The notes beneath the pieces are model-generated. The model made no database searches and was not told the origin of the DNA. It saw only the letters and a list, made by a program, of their open reading frames with translations. Shown here piece by piece: positions 51,251-62,632 of a stretch of 64,000 nucleotides of DNA. A program made the position numbers and the translations under genes. How positions within the stretch are numbered: position 1 is the first letter of the stretch; each line of letters opens with the position of its first letter. Origin of the DNA: Struthidea cinerea (Eukaryota; Chordata; Aves; Passeriformes; Corcoracidae); assembly GCA_013397865.1 (NCBI GenBank), contig VZTI01000467.1, positions 1,674,745-1,738,744 on the forward strand, written 5' to 3'.

Positions 51251-51486
51251 GCCAGGGGAGGTTTAGGTTGAACATCAGAAAGAATTTCTTCAAAGGAAGA
51301 GTGATTAGACATGGGAATGGACTACGAGGGAGGTGGTGGAGTCACCATCGCTGGAGGTTTTTAAGGAAAGACTAGACGTGGAACTTATTGCCATGGTTTA
51401 GTCAATATGCTGATCTTAGGTCATTGGTTGGACTCGATGATCTCAGAGGTCTTTCCCAACCTGATTGTTTCATTGATTCAGTGACT
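50960..51486 (+). mobile_element. CR1 LINE 3' fragment, sense, about 525 bp
   Basis: This copy starts in the ORF2 C-terminus and runs to the 3' end. Blocks include CTGGTGAGGCCACACCTCAA, GAGGAGCAGCTCAGGGAGAT, GGTTTAGGTTGAACATCAGA, AGAATTTCTTCAAAGGAAGA, TTGGTTGGACTCGATGATCT and AGAGGTCTTTCCCAACCTGA. It ends in a degenerate terminal repeat (TTTCATTGATTCAGTGAC). It is 5'-truncated near 50,960. The 3' UTR is of a different type from the copy at 25.4 kb. Confidence 0.93.
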
Positions 51487-52629
51487 TGGTAATTTTTGTG
51501 CCCTTTGGTACCACTGTGAGTGCAGCTTGGCATTGCAGCTACAATCCATCAGCTGGCAGTTGCTACTCTGCAGCAGAATGGGAGACTTGCTGCCTGCAAG
51601 GAAAACAGAAACAACAGCGAAAGCAGGTGGAAAGGAGGGAAAAAATCTTGGAGGTCCAGAATATTCAGGAGCTCAAGAGTGGAAGAAATTAAGGTGAAAA
51701 AAAATCTGAAAATAGCTTCTCAAAAACATAGTTTGAAATAATGGAAGACACTGTAGATCAAAATAGTGAGGGGACAAAAAATGCCAGCAGTGTAGACTGT
51801 GCACCTGGCAAGCCTGAAAGGACTGGTGACCACACGAACCTTTGAAGAAGCCACTAGGCTCTTGGTTTGCAGTAAGTAAACATGATCCACCTCAGTCTTA
51901 CCAGCTGTGTCTTTCTGGTGGAAGCCCAAAGGCCGGCTTGCTCCTTACTTCTATTTCTGATGCTTCACTACTGACTTCATCACTTTCTGTTGCACATCTA
52001 CAGAACTTTTGCTTTATGCTTTCCATCCTGGCACTTGGGAAGTCTCATGATTCAGTTTTTTATTAATTCCCTCCTGCAGTAAGACAAAATGTAAAAATTA
52101 GAATTGATATTGAATACCTTTGGCTTCTAATTAGAGTCAGACATATCTGAGTTGAATGTGACATACTATAACTCCATTAACTTCAAACTGTCTTGTCAGT
52201 AACTTCCTAAATTTTCATATTGACAAACATTCTTGAAAAACATGTTCAATCAGTCCTGCACGGGGGAGAGGTCTTGTTATTGTGATGTGCAGCAAATACT
52301 TTAATGAAAGCAGAGATAGTAATTTGTAGAACTAGAAGCTGAAAAGAAGCTGCTAGGTGTCCAGGAATCAGGCCTGGGACAGAGTATCTTCATACTGACA
52401 TTAATGACTTAATACAAAAGAGAAAATCAAATGATAATACAAAGCAATATCTAAAAAGAGACAGATGATCTCAGAGATAGACAAAGCAGAAATGGGATGG
52501 CAATTGAAATTTGAACTATTGATTTTTTTTTCTGTGCAAATATAATCTTTTGCTGTATCAGACAAGTTATTTCTGGATACAATATATTATACCAATTATC
52601 CATTTTGAAGATGAATTACACCAATAAAA
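51487..52629. other. Unique non-coding spacer
   Basis: No gene is recognised. Overlapping short frames at 51.5-52.1 kb on both strands resemble no known protein. Confidence 0.55.
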
Positions 52630-52985
52630 TACAGAAGATTTCTACAGCAATCAGGAGAATGGAAAGCACAACTGATGAAGAGTTAAAGAAATGGGGCTTC
52701 TTGCCTTGACAAAATAAGGGGCAAGAGGATATAAAACTGACTGCTGCTATCTGTAGGTGCAGCAGAAGAAGGATGGAAGAGCAGAATAGGGACTACAAAA
52801 AGGACCACAAAGTGACAAATTACATAAGCTTAAATTCAGTTTTGGTCAAAGAACTGCAGGGCCATGAATGGGATTAGGAAAGAGTAGGAAGTATTTTAAT
52901 TACCATGGAATAACCAGTGGAGGACAAGTGAGCTTGATGTTCTAGAAATAATTTCCTCTCTCCTTCCTTTGCTAAGAGGAATAAT
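52630..52985 (+). mobile_element. Probable old CR1/L3-type LINE remnant, sense
   Basis: The order of weak matches follows the CR1 ORF2 C-terminus. GAATGGAAAGCACAACTGAT and GAAGAGTTAAAGAAATGGGG come first, then CTTGACAAAATAAGGGGC, and finally an ATGGAATAACCAGTGGAGG block like the HWNNLPREVV segment. Divergence is much higher than in the other copies. I rate this a likely but unproven ancient insertion. Confidence 0.45.
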
Positions 52986-55900
52986 TTTTCAGTTAAAATC
53001 AGGAATTACTGCAGCTACTGTCATAAATTAATTTACACAGAGTTTATTAATTCACTTAGGACATTCTGGCCTTTATCACACAACAGTGGGATGCTGGGTG
53101 TTTATGTACATGAACTTAATGGCCGAGGCCACAAACAAACACTTGCTGTCAACGTATGAAATCTGTGTACTATGACAGCTCATTTGTACACAGTAAAAGG
53201 CATCTGAATGACACAGTAGATGACTTCCATGTGGATCCTCAGAGTCTGCAAGGTAACTTTTTCTACTTTCATCTCACAATGTGTTAATGTTGCTGACATG
53301 GCAAATTACTCCTGACTAGAAAGGATGCATTAAATTCACACATGTCGCACATTACAAAAGAAGTTTTCCATGTAAATATATCATGAAGTTAGGAGGAATC
53401 TAACTGTAGGCTGTGCACGTGAAGGGAACTACCTCCCAGGAAAGACCTCGTATCACAAGCAAAAGGATTCCACTGAGGAAATTGTGCTGGCCTACATGGC
53501 ATATTAAGATGTGACATGATAAACTTTGCCTTCCCTTTACAGATAAGTCTTAGGTATGAAAGTTCAGTCCTACTGTTCAACAAGTAAAGCTTAAAAATTT
53601 ATAGCCTGGTTCACTTTTCTATCAGAGCAGTATGAAACGGGTCACAACATGGTATAGCCCTTTTAATTCAAAGAGTAGATACGGTATGCAGCTAATGAGC
53701 TTTCAGAAAAATTGGATGAAAACTTACACTGAATCTTAAAACTATGAAGATGATTCATAGAAGTTGGTCAAAACCTTTTACATCGTCCCATTGTAGAAGT
53801 CACAGGGTCACTCTACAAAGTTAGTGGTTGACAGATGTAAAATGAATGAAAAATTGAATTTAGCACAGCTCTTAGCAATTTCAGGACCCTTATTTTGAAT
53901 GATACTTCTGAGGTGCAATAATAACACATGGAAAACTCTCTTCCCTATCTGCCACACTTAGCTCAGCAGGGTGGAGCATGCAGGTAAGAAAGAAATTCTT
54001 CAAAGGAAACGTTGGCTCTCAGGAGGTGTATATGTTAGCTGAGTTCATGTACAAAACCTGAACTCTACCTGCCTATAAAGTAAACAAAAACATGTTAATT
54101 CTAAACAAAACTACACTTATCCATATCCCCCCAAGTGTAAATATGTTTTAAAACCTCTCTAAAAATAGAGTTCAAAGACAAATGCCTTTCCTATGGGGAT
54201 CAATGAGAGAGAATTTCTTTTCATCTCAGTAAAACCTCAATTCAAAAGGAAGGCTGAAGCCTTTGGGGAAATACCTAAAAACAATGTTAAGATGTTTCAA
54301 AAACTGTTTTCCACAGTTTTGAAACAAGCTCACCTGAGTTTAAATTTCTGAGGTATGACAGATCTTGTTAAGTAATTTAAAAAACAAAAGCAAAAGTAGA
54401 AATACAAACCCAGTAAAATGCTCAGATGTCTGTTTCTTTCCATGCCTAAACGCAAATATATACCTTCAGCATTGTTTCACTCAAAAAAAATAAATTCTAA
54501 TAGGGAATAAACCCCACTGTTCAAGGTACTCCCTGAAGCTGCTACGAAAACCTTCACCACACCTTCTGCAGTCTTGGAAAAGTCCCTCCATGAAGTCAAA
54601 TCTCCTCTGCCTCTAGACAAAGAACTACAAGTAATGAAATGAACACAGTAATGGTATCCCAAAATCACAAACATCCTCACTGCTAGGAGCACTTTAATTC
54701 TCACATTTGACTGGTACCAGACCTAAACCTTTATGAGCCAGACCCACACTCAGTCTAGTACCAGGTGTGTGTCCTGTGTACAGACCATTTATTCCATATT
54801 CTAGGAAACATTAATTGAGGCAGACTTGCCAATGCTAAGTATGAGCTATGGCAAATGCCACCTATGCACCTACTCCTCATCAGCCCCCAAAAACATAATT
54901 TCTAGAGAGAAATTTTTGTCATAACTAAATAAGTTCACTTCCATGTGTGAATACCTTCTAGACAGTCCCAGACGATTTTGCTTTGTACATATCTATAGGT
55001 CACCATTACAAGGTCCTTAGCATTTTGCTGAAACCAAAGATCAGTTTCTTTAACCCATTATATCACTCATTGGTAATGCAAATGGGATGTTTTTTATTGC
55101 TACAGTAGACTTTGTGACCTGTCATTGCAGTCTGGCTTTCTGTTATACCACGCACTGTGTAAACCTGGAAAAATGCATGATCCCTGTTTTGAACTGCTTC
55201 CAAGCTAAGTAACTCTAAGAACCAATGAGTTTTTTTGGACTTACACAAGATCTGTCACAATTTTCCAGCTCATTTCTGTTTATTTGTTTACCTCTAACAA
55301 TACTAGTTTAACATCCTCTCTCACATACTAGTTTTCTGACAAACAGATTAATAACTACTTAAGTTAATATGCCAGAAGAGTTCATAATGTGTAGCACTGG
55401 TCTTCATGTGAGATATATCAGACTTGAGAAATATTGTAATTGCAATTAAGACCCAAAACCTAGCTGTCTCTGGCTTGATATTCCCCAGGAGAAGGAGATG
55501 AAAGGCTTGTCTGGATGTGTGTGGGTTTGTGGAAGAAAGTCGAGCATCCAGGTACCTACTTCTCTCCCAAAGTAAGTGTAATCCACACAGAAAAGCCTGA
55601 TGCCTTTTTCTCCTACACAAATTTAATGTTTTCAGCTTTTGCCAATTAGATGATGCACTTGCTCGCATTCTCTCTTCTAAAATCCATGAGTGAATGTTGT
55701 AAAATTTATATAAGCTTTTACTAAATTATTTTTTAAAGTGAAATGTATGGGGGTAAAAAGCAAGATTTCACACTAAAATTATTGAAGGTGAAAAAGGAGA
55801 TCTGTATTCTCCTAAAATGTCTTTGATTAAAATGTAGACTTATTTTCTTTTGAAGAGAGGAATTTGATTTTGATTTTAAGCCTCCTGAAGTGCCCATGTG

Positions 55901-57099
55901 TGCATCTCAGCTGTAAGATATGAAAATGAAATGCAGGACAGAAGATCTAAAACAGAAAAGAATTTTAGAGCAAGATGATAATATTTCAAGAAGATATATA
56001 TATCCCAGCAATTTTAGAGAGAATACTTAATTTTCTATAAAAATAATTAATTGTACTTTTGCAAAACCTCAACCTGTAAAATGGCTGATGTTTATATAAT
56101 GATTTAAACTATTCAGTGTTTGAGATAAGTACAAACAATTTTTTCCTCTACAGATATTATGCTGGAAGTGTAAAGGACAAAATTGCCAGGACCTATAAAG
56201 CACATGGTTGATTTTAAGTATATCCAAGGAATTAAATATATGTGGATATAGAAAAGAAGTGAAAAAGAAAAGAAATGGTTCTGCAAAGAGGATAACACCT
56301 GGTTCCATTTGATCAGAAAGAATGCTAGGATTTCCCTGCCTTCACTTTTTGATAATTTCTAAGAAGTATTTTCTTAGTTCATTTAGCTTGTGGATGCTAA
56401 TTGTCTGATTCTATACATCACTTACTGAAGGTTTGACTTAAATAAAAGGTAAGACAAGACATCTGCTCACTATCTTTGATACTTATAAATAACTAGACAC
56501 AACATAGAATGAAGTTACTAAATTAGAAGAAAAGAAAATATGTGATAAGAAGGCAATGCCACTTGTTAAATTTACTCTTTTCCGCTTTCCTGGGTGATAT
56601 ATCACAGAAAGGTTGTCTGAGCTGTCATTGTGGCATCACTAAGAGGATGTACACAACATCTTCCATTCAAATTACCTTTCAAATCAATCACCCTCATCAG
56701 GCTGCTATCTTCATCTGATGGCTGTAGGACAAATGTTTTGGCTTATAGGTAGGAAATGTTAGCATTTGAAAGAGCTCTGAGAAAGAAGGTTCCATGGTTA
56801 ACTTTGATAAATTGTGTTAGGAAAGGGCAGCAAATAATACGATTGTTGAAATCCTTCATCCAACTGGTTTGCAATTTTTGAAATAAAAAGGCTGTTCTCT
56901 ACTTTCTTTTCTTTTTTTTTTCTCTCCAAACTCAGCAAAAAACATGTCCTCAAAAAACCTGTAACAAATGCTTACTGAGTTTTTACAGGGGTGTATTACT
57001 CAAAAAAGCACTGATGTGGCACACCCTTGTATTGACTGTAGAACTGTCTTCTGAGTCCTAAATTACTTGGTTTATCTGTAAAACTGAATTTTGCCTCTA

Positions 57100-57130
57100 G
57101 TGTGTGTGTGTGTGTGTTTGCGTATGTGTA
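57100..57130. repeat. (TG)n microsatellite
   Basis: About nine TG units followed by a degenerate TTTGCGTATGTGTA tail. Its length is modest but it may be polymorphic. Confidence 0.9.
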
Positions 57131-57759
57131 AAAAAGCGTGAGGAAAATAGCTGGGGCGGCATGAAGGTTTTTGTTATGTTCCAGTCAGATTAAACTATAA
57201 ATCAGAAGCCTGGGTATTTCAATAACACATTAAATAGTCCTATGCCCTTAGTACTGCATAATTGTGTGTTAAACAGCAGCTTCAAGTATTTTCCGTGGTA
57301 TTCTCATTTTTTATACAGTAGCTTTTTAAATGTGATAAATGATACTCAGCTTCAAATGCTTTGTAAATACTGCATGTATATTACCAATATACATTTCAGA
57401 ATTTTCTAATCTTGCTTTAACACATATGGTATTATCAATTACTTACAGTATTTTAATATAATCTAGCATTACTTTAAAATGACATACAATTTATACTGGA
57501 TGTCACTAGCCCCTAGACTACCTTGGCACATATTTATATATTTCAGCTACAATTTATCACTTTGTGAAATATACTTTGCGTAATTGAAAATAATGACACA
57601 AAAAATCATCTACTCCTATACACTGGTTGTATGATATACTATCCTGATAGCTTAGTGTACTATACTAAGTCAGTCTGCACAGCCATGCCTTTGAAATATG
57701 ATTTAAAACAGAATTTATAATGTCGCAGAATTACATAAAACTGTGTGAAATTGTGCAGA

Positions 57760-58080
57760 TAATCATTTAAATCTCCCTACATGAAAAGATAATTGCTCCA
57801 GAAATTAGCTGTACCTGGGGTTCATTCATTTGGTCATGGCTAGTTTCTTATATAGTGATGATTTGATATTACAGCTAATTAAGATCAGGTCAGAGTTGCT
57901 GAAGGTCAGACATTAATGCACAGGATCATTGAAATGATAATTATAAACAGATTAGGAAGCTACGGTCTTTTATAAGGGGTTATTAGATAATTACTGTGAG
58001 AGTGTACGGCTTACTGTAATAATGGATTATCGACTACTTACAGCGTTTTAAGGGTGAGAGTATATTACTTCCTCAAGGAC
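57760..58080. promoter_or_regulatory. Candidate conserved non-coding element or enhancer
   Basis: High-complexity AT-rich sequence dense in homeodomain-type cores: GATAATTGC, AAATTAGC, GCTAATTAAG, CATTAATGC, ATGATAATTA, GGTTATTAG and GATAATTAC. Two perfect AGGTCA nuclear-receptor half-sites (57,887-57,892 and 57,903-57,908) lie 10 bp apart. These motifs are visible, but enhancer function is inference from composition alone. Such cores also arise by chance in AT-rich DNA. Confidence 0.25.
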
Positions 58081-59567
58081 TAAGAGGAATAATGTTGTTG
58101 GAACTCTGTAAATAAAATAGCACCAATTGCTTTTCAATTTTCTTCTAGAGAATATGTTCCCTCATTGGAATAAACTGTATCATTTTATCTCAATGAGACT
58201 TTAAATAAGAATGGTCTTTAATATTTTTTTCCCTTTCAGAGATGAAAGAAGAAAATGAATTTTAAAAATAAATATTTTATTCTATTTTAAATACATAGAT
58301 AGGACTGCCAGAAGCTTTACAAACAGCAATAGAATGGGAACAATAAACATTTTACAGTGATTTGGGAATAGGAAAATATTAACCTGAAATGTATGTGACA
58401 TAACAATTGCACACTTATTGCTATGGCTTTTATTCTAACATACCCTTTCACAAATAAAAGAAGAGCAAAATAAATAACTAAATAATGAAATACATATTGT
58501 CTAGCTGTAGCACACCTTGATCTACTACTGGTTGAACTCCATTTCATTTGGAGCTCTGTGCATCAGAGCATGACCTATAAATCAGTAAGGGGGACCACGG
58601 CTTGAAAAGGGTTTCTGGAAAGACAGCATCATTTAAATACTGCAGAAGATGCTCACAGACAGGTTCCAAAAGCAGCTAGTGTAGAGGAAAAGAGAAATAA
58701 TTTCTGCCACCTACGGTGACAGTGACTATGTGACCAAAAAAGTAAAACAAGCATGAGGGACACCTGTGTGGTCTCCTTTGAAAATAAGACTGTTTTTATT
58801 GTGTAGTCCCTCTATGCAGAACAAAAGAGATAACCTTTGGAGACACAGTACTTTATTCTCTTGGACGAAAATTGTCATATATAATAGCAATGTTGAGTTG
58901 TAGATGGAAAAGGTTATATTTAGCTCAATCTTTTCCACAGAGGGAGGAACAAGACAAATGAATATGTGTCTTCCCAGTGGGTCCCACACCTGGTTGTAGA
59001 GAAGACTGGAAAGGCTACAAGGGAGCTGAGTGGCACTGGCAATGGAGAAAGGAGACCACTTACACCTGCAGAACCCTGAAAATATTTTGGCCGCTTCAAT
59101 TCAATAAAACCAGCTAAAATCAAGAACACAAAGGGGGCTTTCCTTGCCCGCAATTACGAGACAAGATCTTCACCATCTGACTGTCCTCAGATCTTTTGCC
59201 ATCCATGGCAATAGGAGGCTTGTTATGCCCTACTGTGCCTTAGGATATGCTGCAATACTAGGCCAGTATTTCAGAATAGGAGACAGGAAAGTCCCCTCTG
59301 TTTCTTGGAAAGAAGCAAGCTGGGAGGAGCTTTGAGTCATTGTTTTTTCACCTAGGAGACAAAGGCATTCTAGACCATTCTTATGGAGGCCAGAATCCAA
59401 CATTTCTGCTTCTGAAAAATGTCAGCCTTTTTTGGATGTGAACTGATCCCTGATCTCCACTCCTCTTACACCCTCAAGTTCAGGCATCAAACTGAAAAAA
59501 AAGCCATTATCTTCCCAGTTTTTCTTCTAAAATGTACATATCATTCATTCACAGAAACCTAAAACTG

Positions 59568-59676
59568 TAGACTCATTGAAACATCAAGGTTGGAAGGGAC
59601 CTCCAAGATCCTCTAGTCCAGTTGTCAACCTAGCATCACCCCAATCATCCCTAAGCCATACTCCCAAATGCCAGGA
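59568..59676 (-). mobile_element. CR1 LINE 3' tail, antisense, about 110 bp
   Basis: The plus strand reads as a short reverse-complement CR1 3' end: a degenerate terminal repeat (AGACTCATTGAAACATC), AAGGTTGGAAGGGACCTCCA, GATCCTCTAGTCCAG, then AGCATCACCCCAATC and CCCAAATGCCAGGAATT. It is very strongly 5'-truncated. A short (ATAA)n repeat follows directly. Confidence 0.88.
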
Positions 59677-59695
59677 ATTAAATAAATAAATAAAA
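59677..59695. repeat. (AAAT)n simple repeat beside a CR1 fragment
   Basis: About four AAAT units adjoin the truncated (5') side of the CR1 copy. It may derive from the target site or from slippage. Confidence 0.75.
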
Positions 59696-60581
59696 GACAA
59701 TAAAATAAAGGGAAGCATTAGTATTCATTTAGCATTTAGCCTCATTTAGTTATACAGGCCCAAACTTCCCCACTATCACATATGTATATCAAAGATGCTC
59801 CAAACGATTCAATTTTTATTTGCATATGTTTGAGGTCAGCCTGCCCTCTATCTTTTCAATACATGGGTATAAATCTTGCAGCACTGTCTCATAAACTCAG
59901 GAGTTAGACAAACCTATAGGGCCATATCCTCAGTCTCCCACTGAGACTCTTGGGGCTGCTTGCAGCAATAGATGAAGGAAGAGTTTACAGAATATAGTAC
60001 TGGTATAAAAGCACTTCTCCTGGATTATGGAGAGCACAGGTCACTTCTCCCCCCTCATCTCTTCATGTGAGGGAAAGTCTGACTCACCTGTTCAATTTTA
60101 ACAGAATAGCCCTTAAAACTGAAAAAGTTCTGCACTGCCTCTGTGAAGATGATTTACATGCTTATACGTGAAAGAATTCATTCTTGCATTAAGGCCTCAA
60201 GGATAACATCCCAAACTATGTTTTTTACACCAAAGGTTAGTGTTTCTGTAACAGAATAGCTATATTTATTATATTTAATAGTGAACAATGAATACTGATG
60301 TCCCACTGCCTTTGAATGTTGCTGCACAATGAAAATGTTACACATTTTCTTACTACACAATATGCCTACTTCTCATCTGAAAGTTATTTTAAGCTTCCAC
60401 TAAATTTGTGTAATTGTTGAAAGTGGCAACATACTGACTTTTTCCCCCTAGTTATCTGCTGAAATACTTTTTAACTTACAGACTGTCATTTGCCTACTGT
60501 ATATCAATTGATTATTGTGATGGAGATTCATGAGATAACAGCAAAAATCCATGCTATTTTTAATTAGTGTTTTTGTTTGGC

Positions 60582-60597
60582 TTTTTTTTTTTTTTTT
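60582..60597. repeat. Poly(T) tract
   Basis: Sixteen consecutive T. No adjacent LINE or SINE sequence is recognisable that would make it a retrotransposon tail. Confidence 0.9.
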
Positions 60598-62299
60598 GTA
60601 TAATTCTATAGCTACGTGTCAACCACTCCAGTGTAAAATTCTGACTATCTTTAAAGGAATGAATCAGAACAAAACAGATATCTGACGTTTATCATGTTGT
60701 TTTTTTCAGGCATTATTACAAACATGTTTTAAAACAAAAGCACTTTACCTTAAAGAAGGAATCTAATTATAGTAGATATGTTAGATGAAGCCTTCTGTGT
60801 GTGAGTCACAGGAGTTTAATTGAAGAGAGTCTTTTGTTTGTTGCTATTCAATCACTGAGTCTACACTTTGTACAATGGAGGTGTTGAAAGAAGATTTACA
60901 CAATCATAATGTTATACCATCTCTTTGTTCAGCTTTTGTGGAAGAAAATTACATACATCTCAACAGTTCTTGGAAGATTAAATCTGCAGTTTAAATTTGC
61001 TATTTGAACCCTGTATTCAAAACAGCATTCCACAATTAGTAAGCCATGCTGTGTGGCCTGGGGTTAAACTAAGCAGGAGACAAGGACAAGGGGAGCCCAG
61101 CACCAGTGTTTTCTGTTAGGATGTGTAAATAATGGTGCTTTGATATTGCAGTTCTCAGCCTACACAGAGCTCATTCATATGTGTCCGTTTTTGACAGTTA
61201 TGCAGGTCGGAAAAGATTCCTTTCCGTGGGTGAATAGTGGCAGCACTTAGGAACAGCATTACTGCCTGTCAAAGAAGAGAAGAAAATCCTGGATGTTAGG
61301 ATCTTCCCTGTCTTTCTTTCTTTGCATGAATGATACTAAGATGACCATAGAGAGATAGAAAAACAACTCTTTTAGAAGCTTATATATATAAAAAAAAAAA
61401 AAAGCTGAATATTCACCACAACTTGCAGGCCCTAAAATACTGTTGACCACATGTCAGTTTTATCTGTTTATAGTCAGTGAAGGCTGAAGTGCACTTTTCC
61501 TGAGACATGTGCAAAGTGGGGTGGAGGAAGGGGAAGGGAGAAGCAAGCATAGAGGGGAAGTTGCAGACAGTGAAACCTTAAAACATGTTCTGGAACTGCA
61601 GATTACATTGACTGTTTCTTGAGGGTCTCACAAGATCTAACCAAAATCTCAGAAAAACAATACATTTAATGTACTTAGGATGGGTGCACAGATAACACCT
61701 TATTTTTACTCTGATATTTATTTCTATCAATATAGTCATTACATTATACTATGTCTTTAATAAATAGTGCATACATGTTTTAGATACTTATTAATAGCTA
61801 GGAACTACTGATACATGTATTTGAACAGGGTTTTTGTTATGCTGAAGTATTTTTTCCATCTCAGCAATAGTAAAACACTTACAAGTAAACCTAAAGACAC
61901 AGTCTATGCATGAGTTTGTGATTAAGTATGTGTATTAATATGTGCATTAAAAAAAATATATAAACTGCATACATGTAGACTGTTTTTCTGAGTATTAGAA
62001 GGCAAGAGAGAGATTAGGGTCTGAGAATAAGTAATAATAGGCAATTTCTCTCTGCCCACAGCTTCACCAGGAAACAATTCCAGAGCAATGACTTCACACA
62101 CTCCCTTTTTTTTTTTGCTGTAGGATAATGTAAGTCACAGGTGGGTTTAAGGCTCAGGTTGAAAAGGTTTATCTTTTCTCCTTCGGACCCAACAGGATAC
62201 TCACACCCACTAGCTATGGTACTACAACAAATAATGTTGACACTTCAAAGTCTTCAATACACATGAGTAAGACCCTCAAGAAATAAAATTTCAAATGAA

Positions 62300-62360
62300 T
62301 CTCCTTTTGGATTTTTTCTTTGATTTCTTCTCCTTCTTTTTTTTTTTTTTTTAATTTTTT
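62300..62360. repeat. Pyrimidine tract with T16
   Basis: A C/T-rich stretch ending in 16 T (62,337-62,352). It is low-complexity sequence and produces a lysine/glutamate-rich spurious frame on the minus strand. Confidence 0.8.
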
Positions 62361-62460
62361 AGAGCTATTTTTGTAGCTTTTGCACAAACATTTCCACTGC
62401 ATGAGGCTGAGATTTTTTTCTATTGTTGAAAATGAAATTCATAAAGTACTATGTTGGAAA

Positions 62461-62632
62461 TTGGAGTATGGATGAATGAATGGAGACTGAGAGCTAGGAC
62501 ACGAATTGGAGGACAGAAGTGAAAGGCAACAAGAAAGAAGATACAGGGAAGAAATAGGAATAAAAAAGAAGATAGAGGGAGTGAAATAAAGGGCTGGAAA
62601 GGCAAAATAAAGGAGAAAGAGAATCTCGTGAA
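62461..62632. repeat. Purine-rich (G/A) stretch
   Basis: About 170 bp dominated by A and G on the plus strand (GGAGGACAGAAG and GAAAGAAGATA type words), without a fixed period. The minus-strand open frames here are F/L/S-rich artefacts of composition. Confidence 0.7.

Larger units (their letters stand above)
52986..59567. other. Unique non-coding sequence
   Basis: No gene is recognised. It contains a (TG)n microsatellite (57,100-57,130) and a motif-rich stretch at 57,760-58,080 listed separately. The rest is AT-rich, with a T tract near 56,911-56,921 and short unrelated open frames. Confidence 0.55.
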
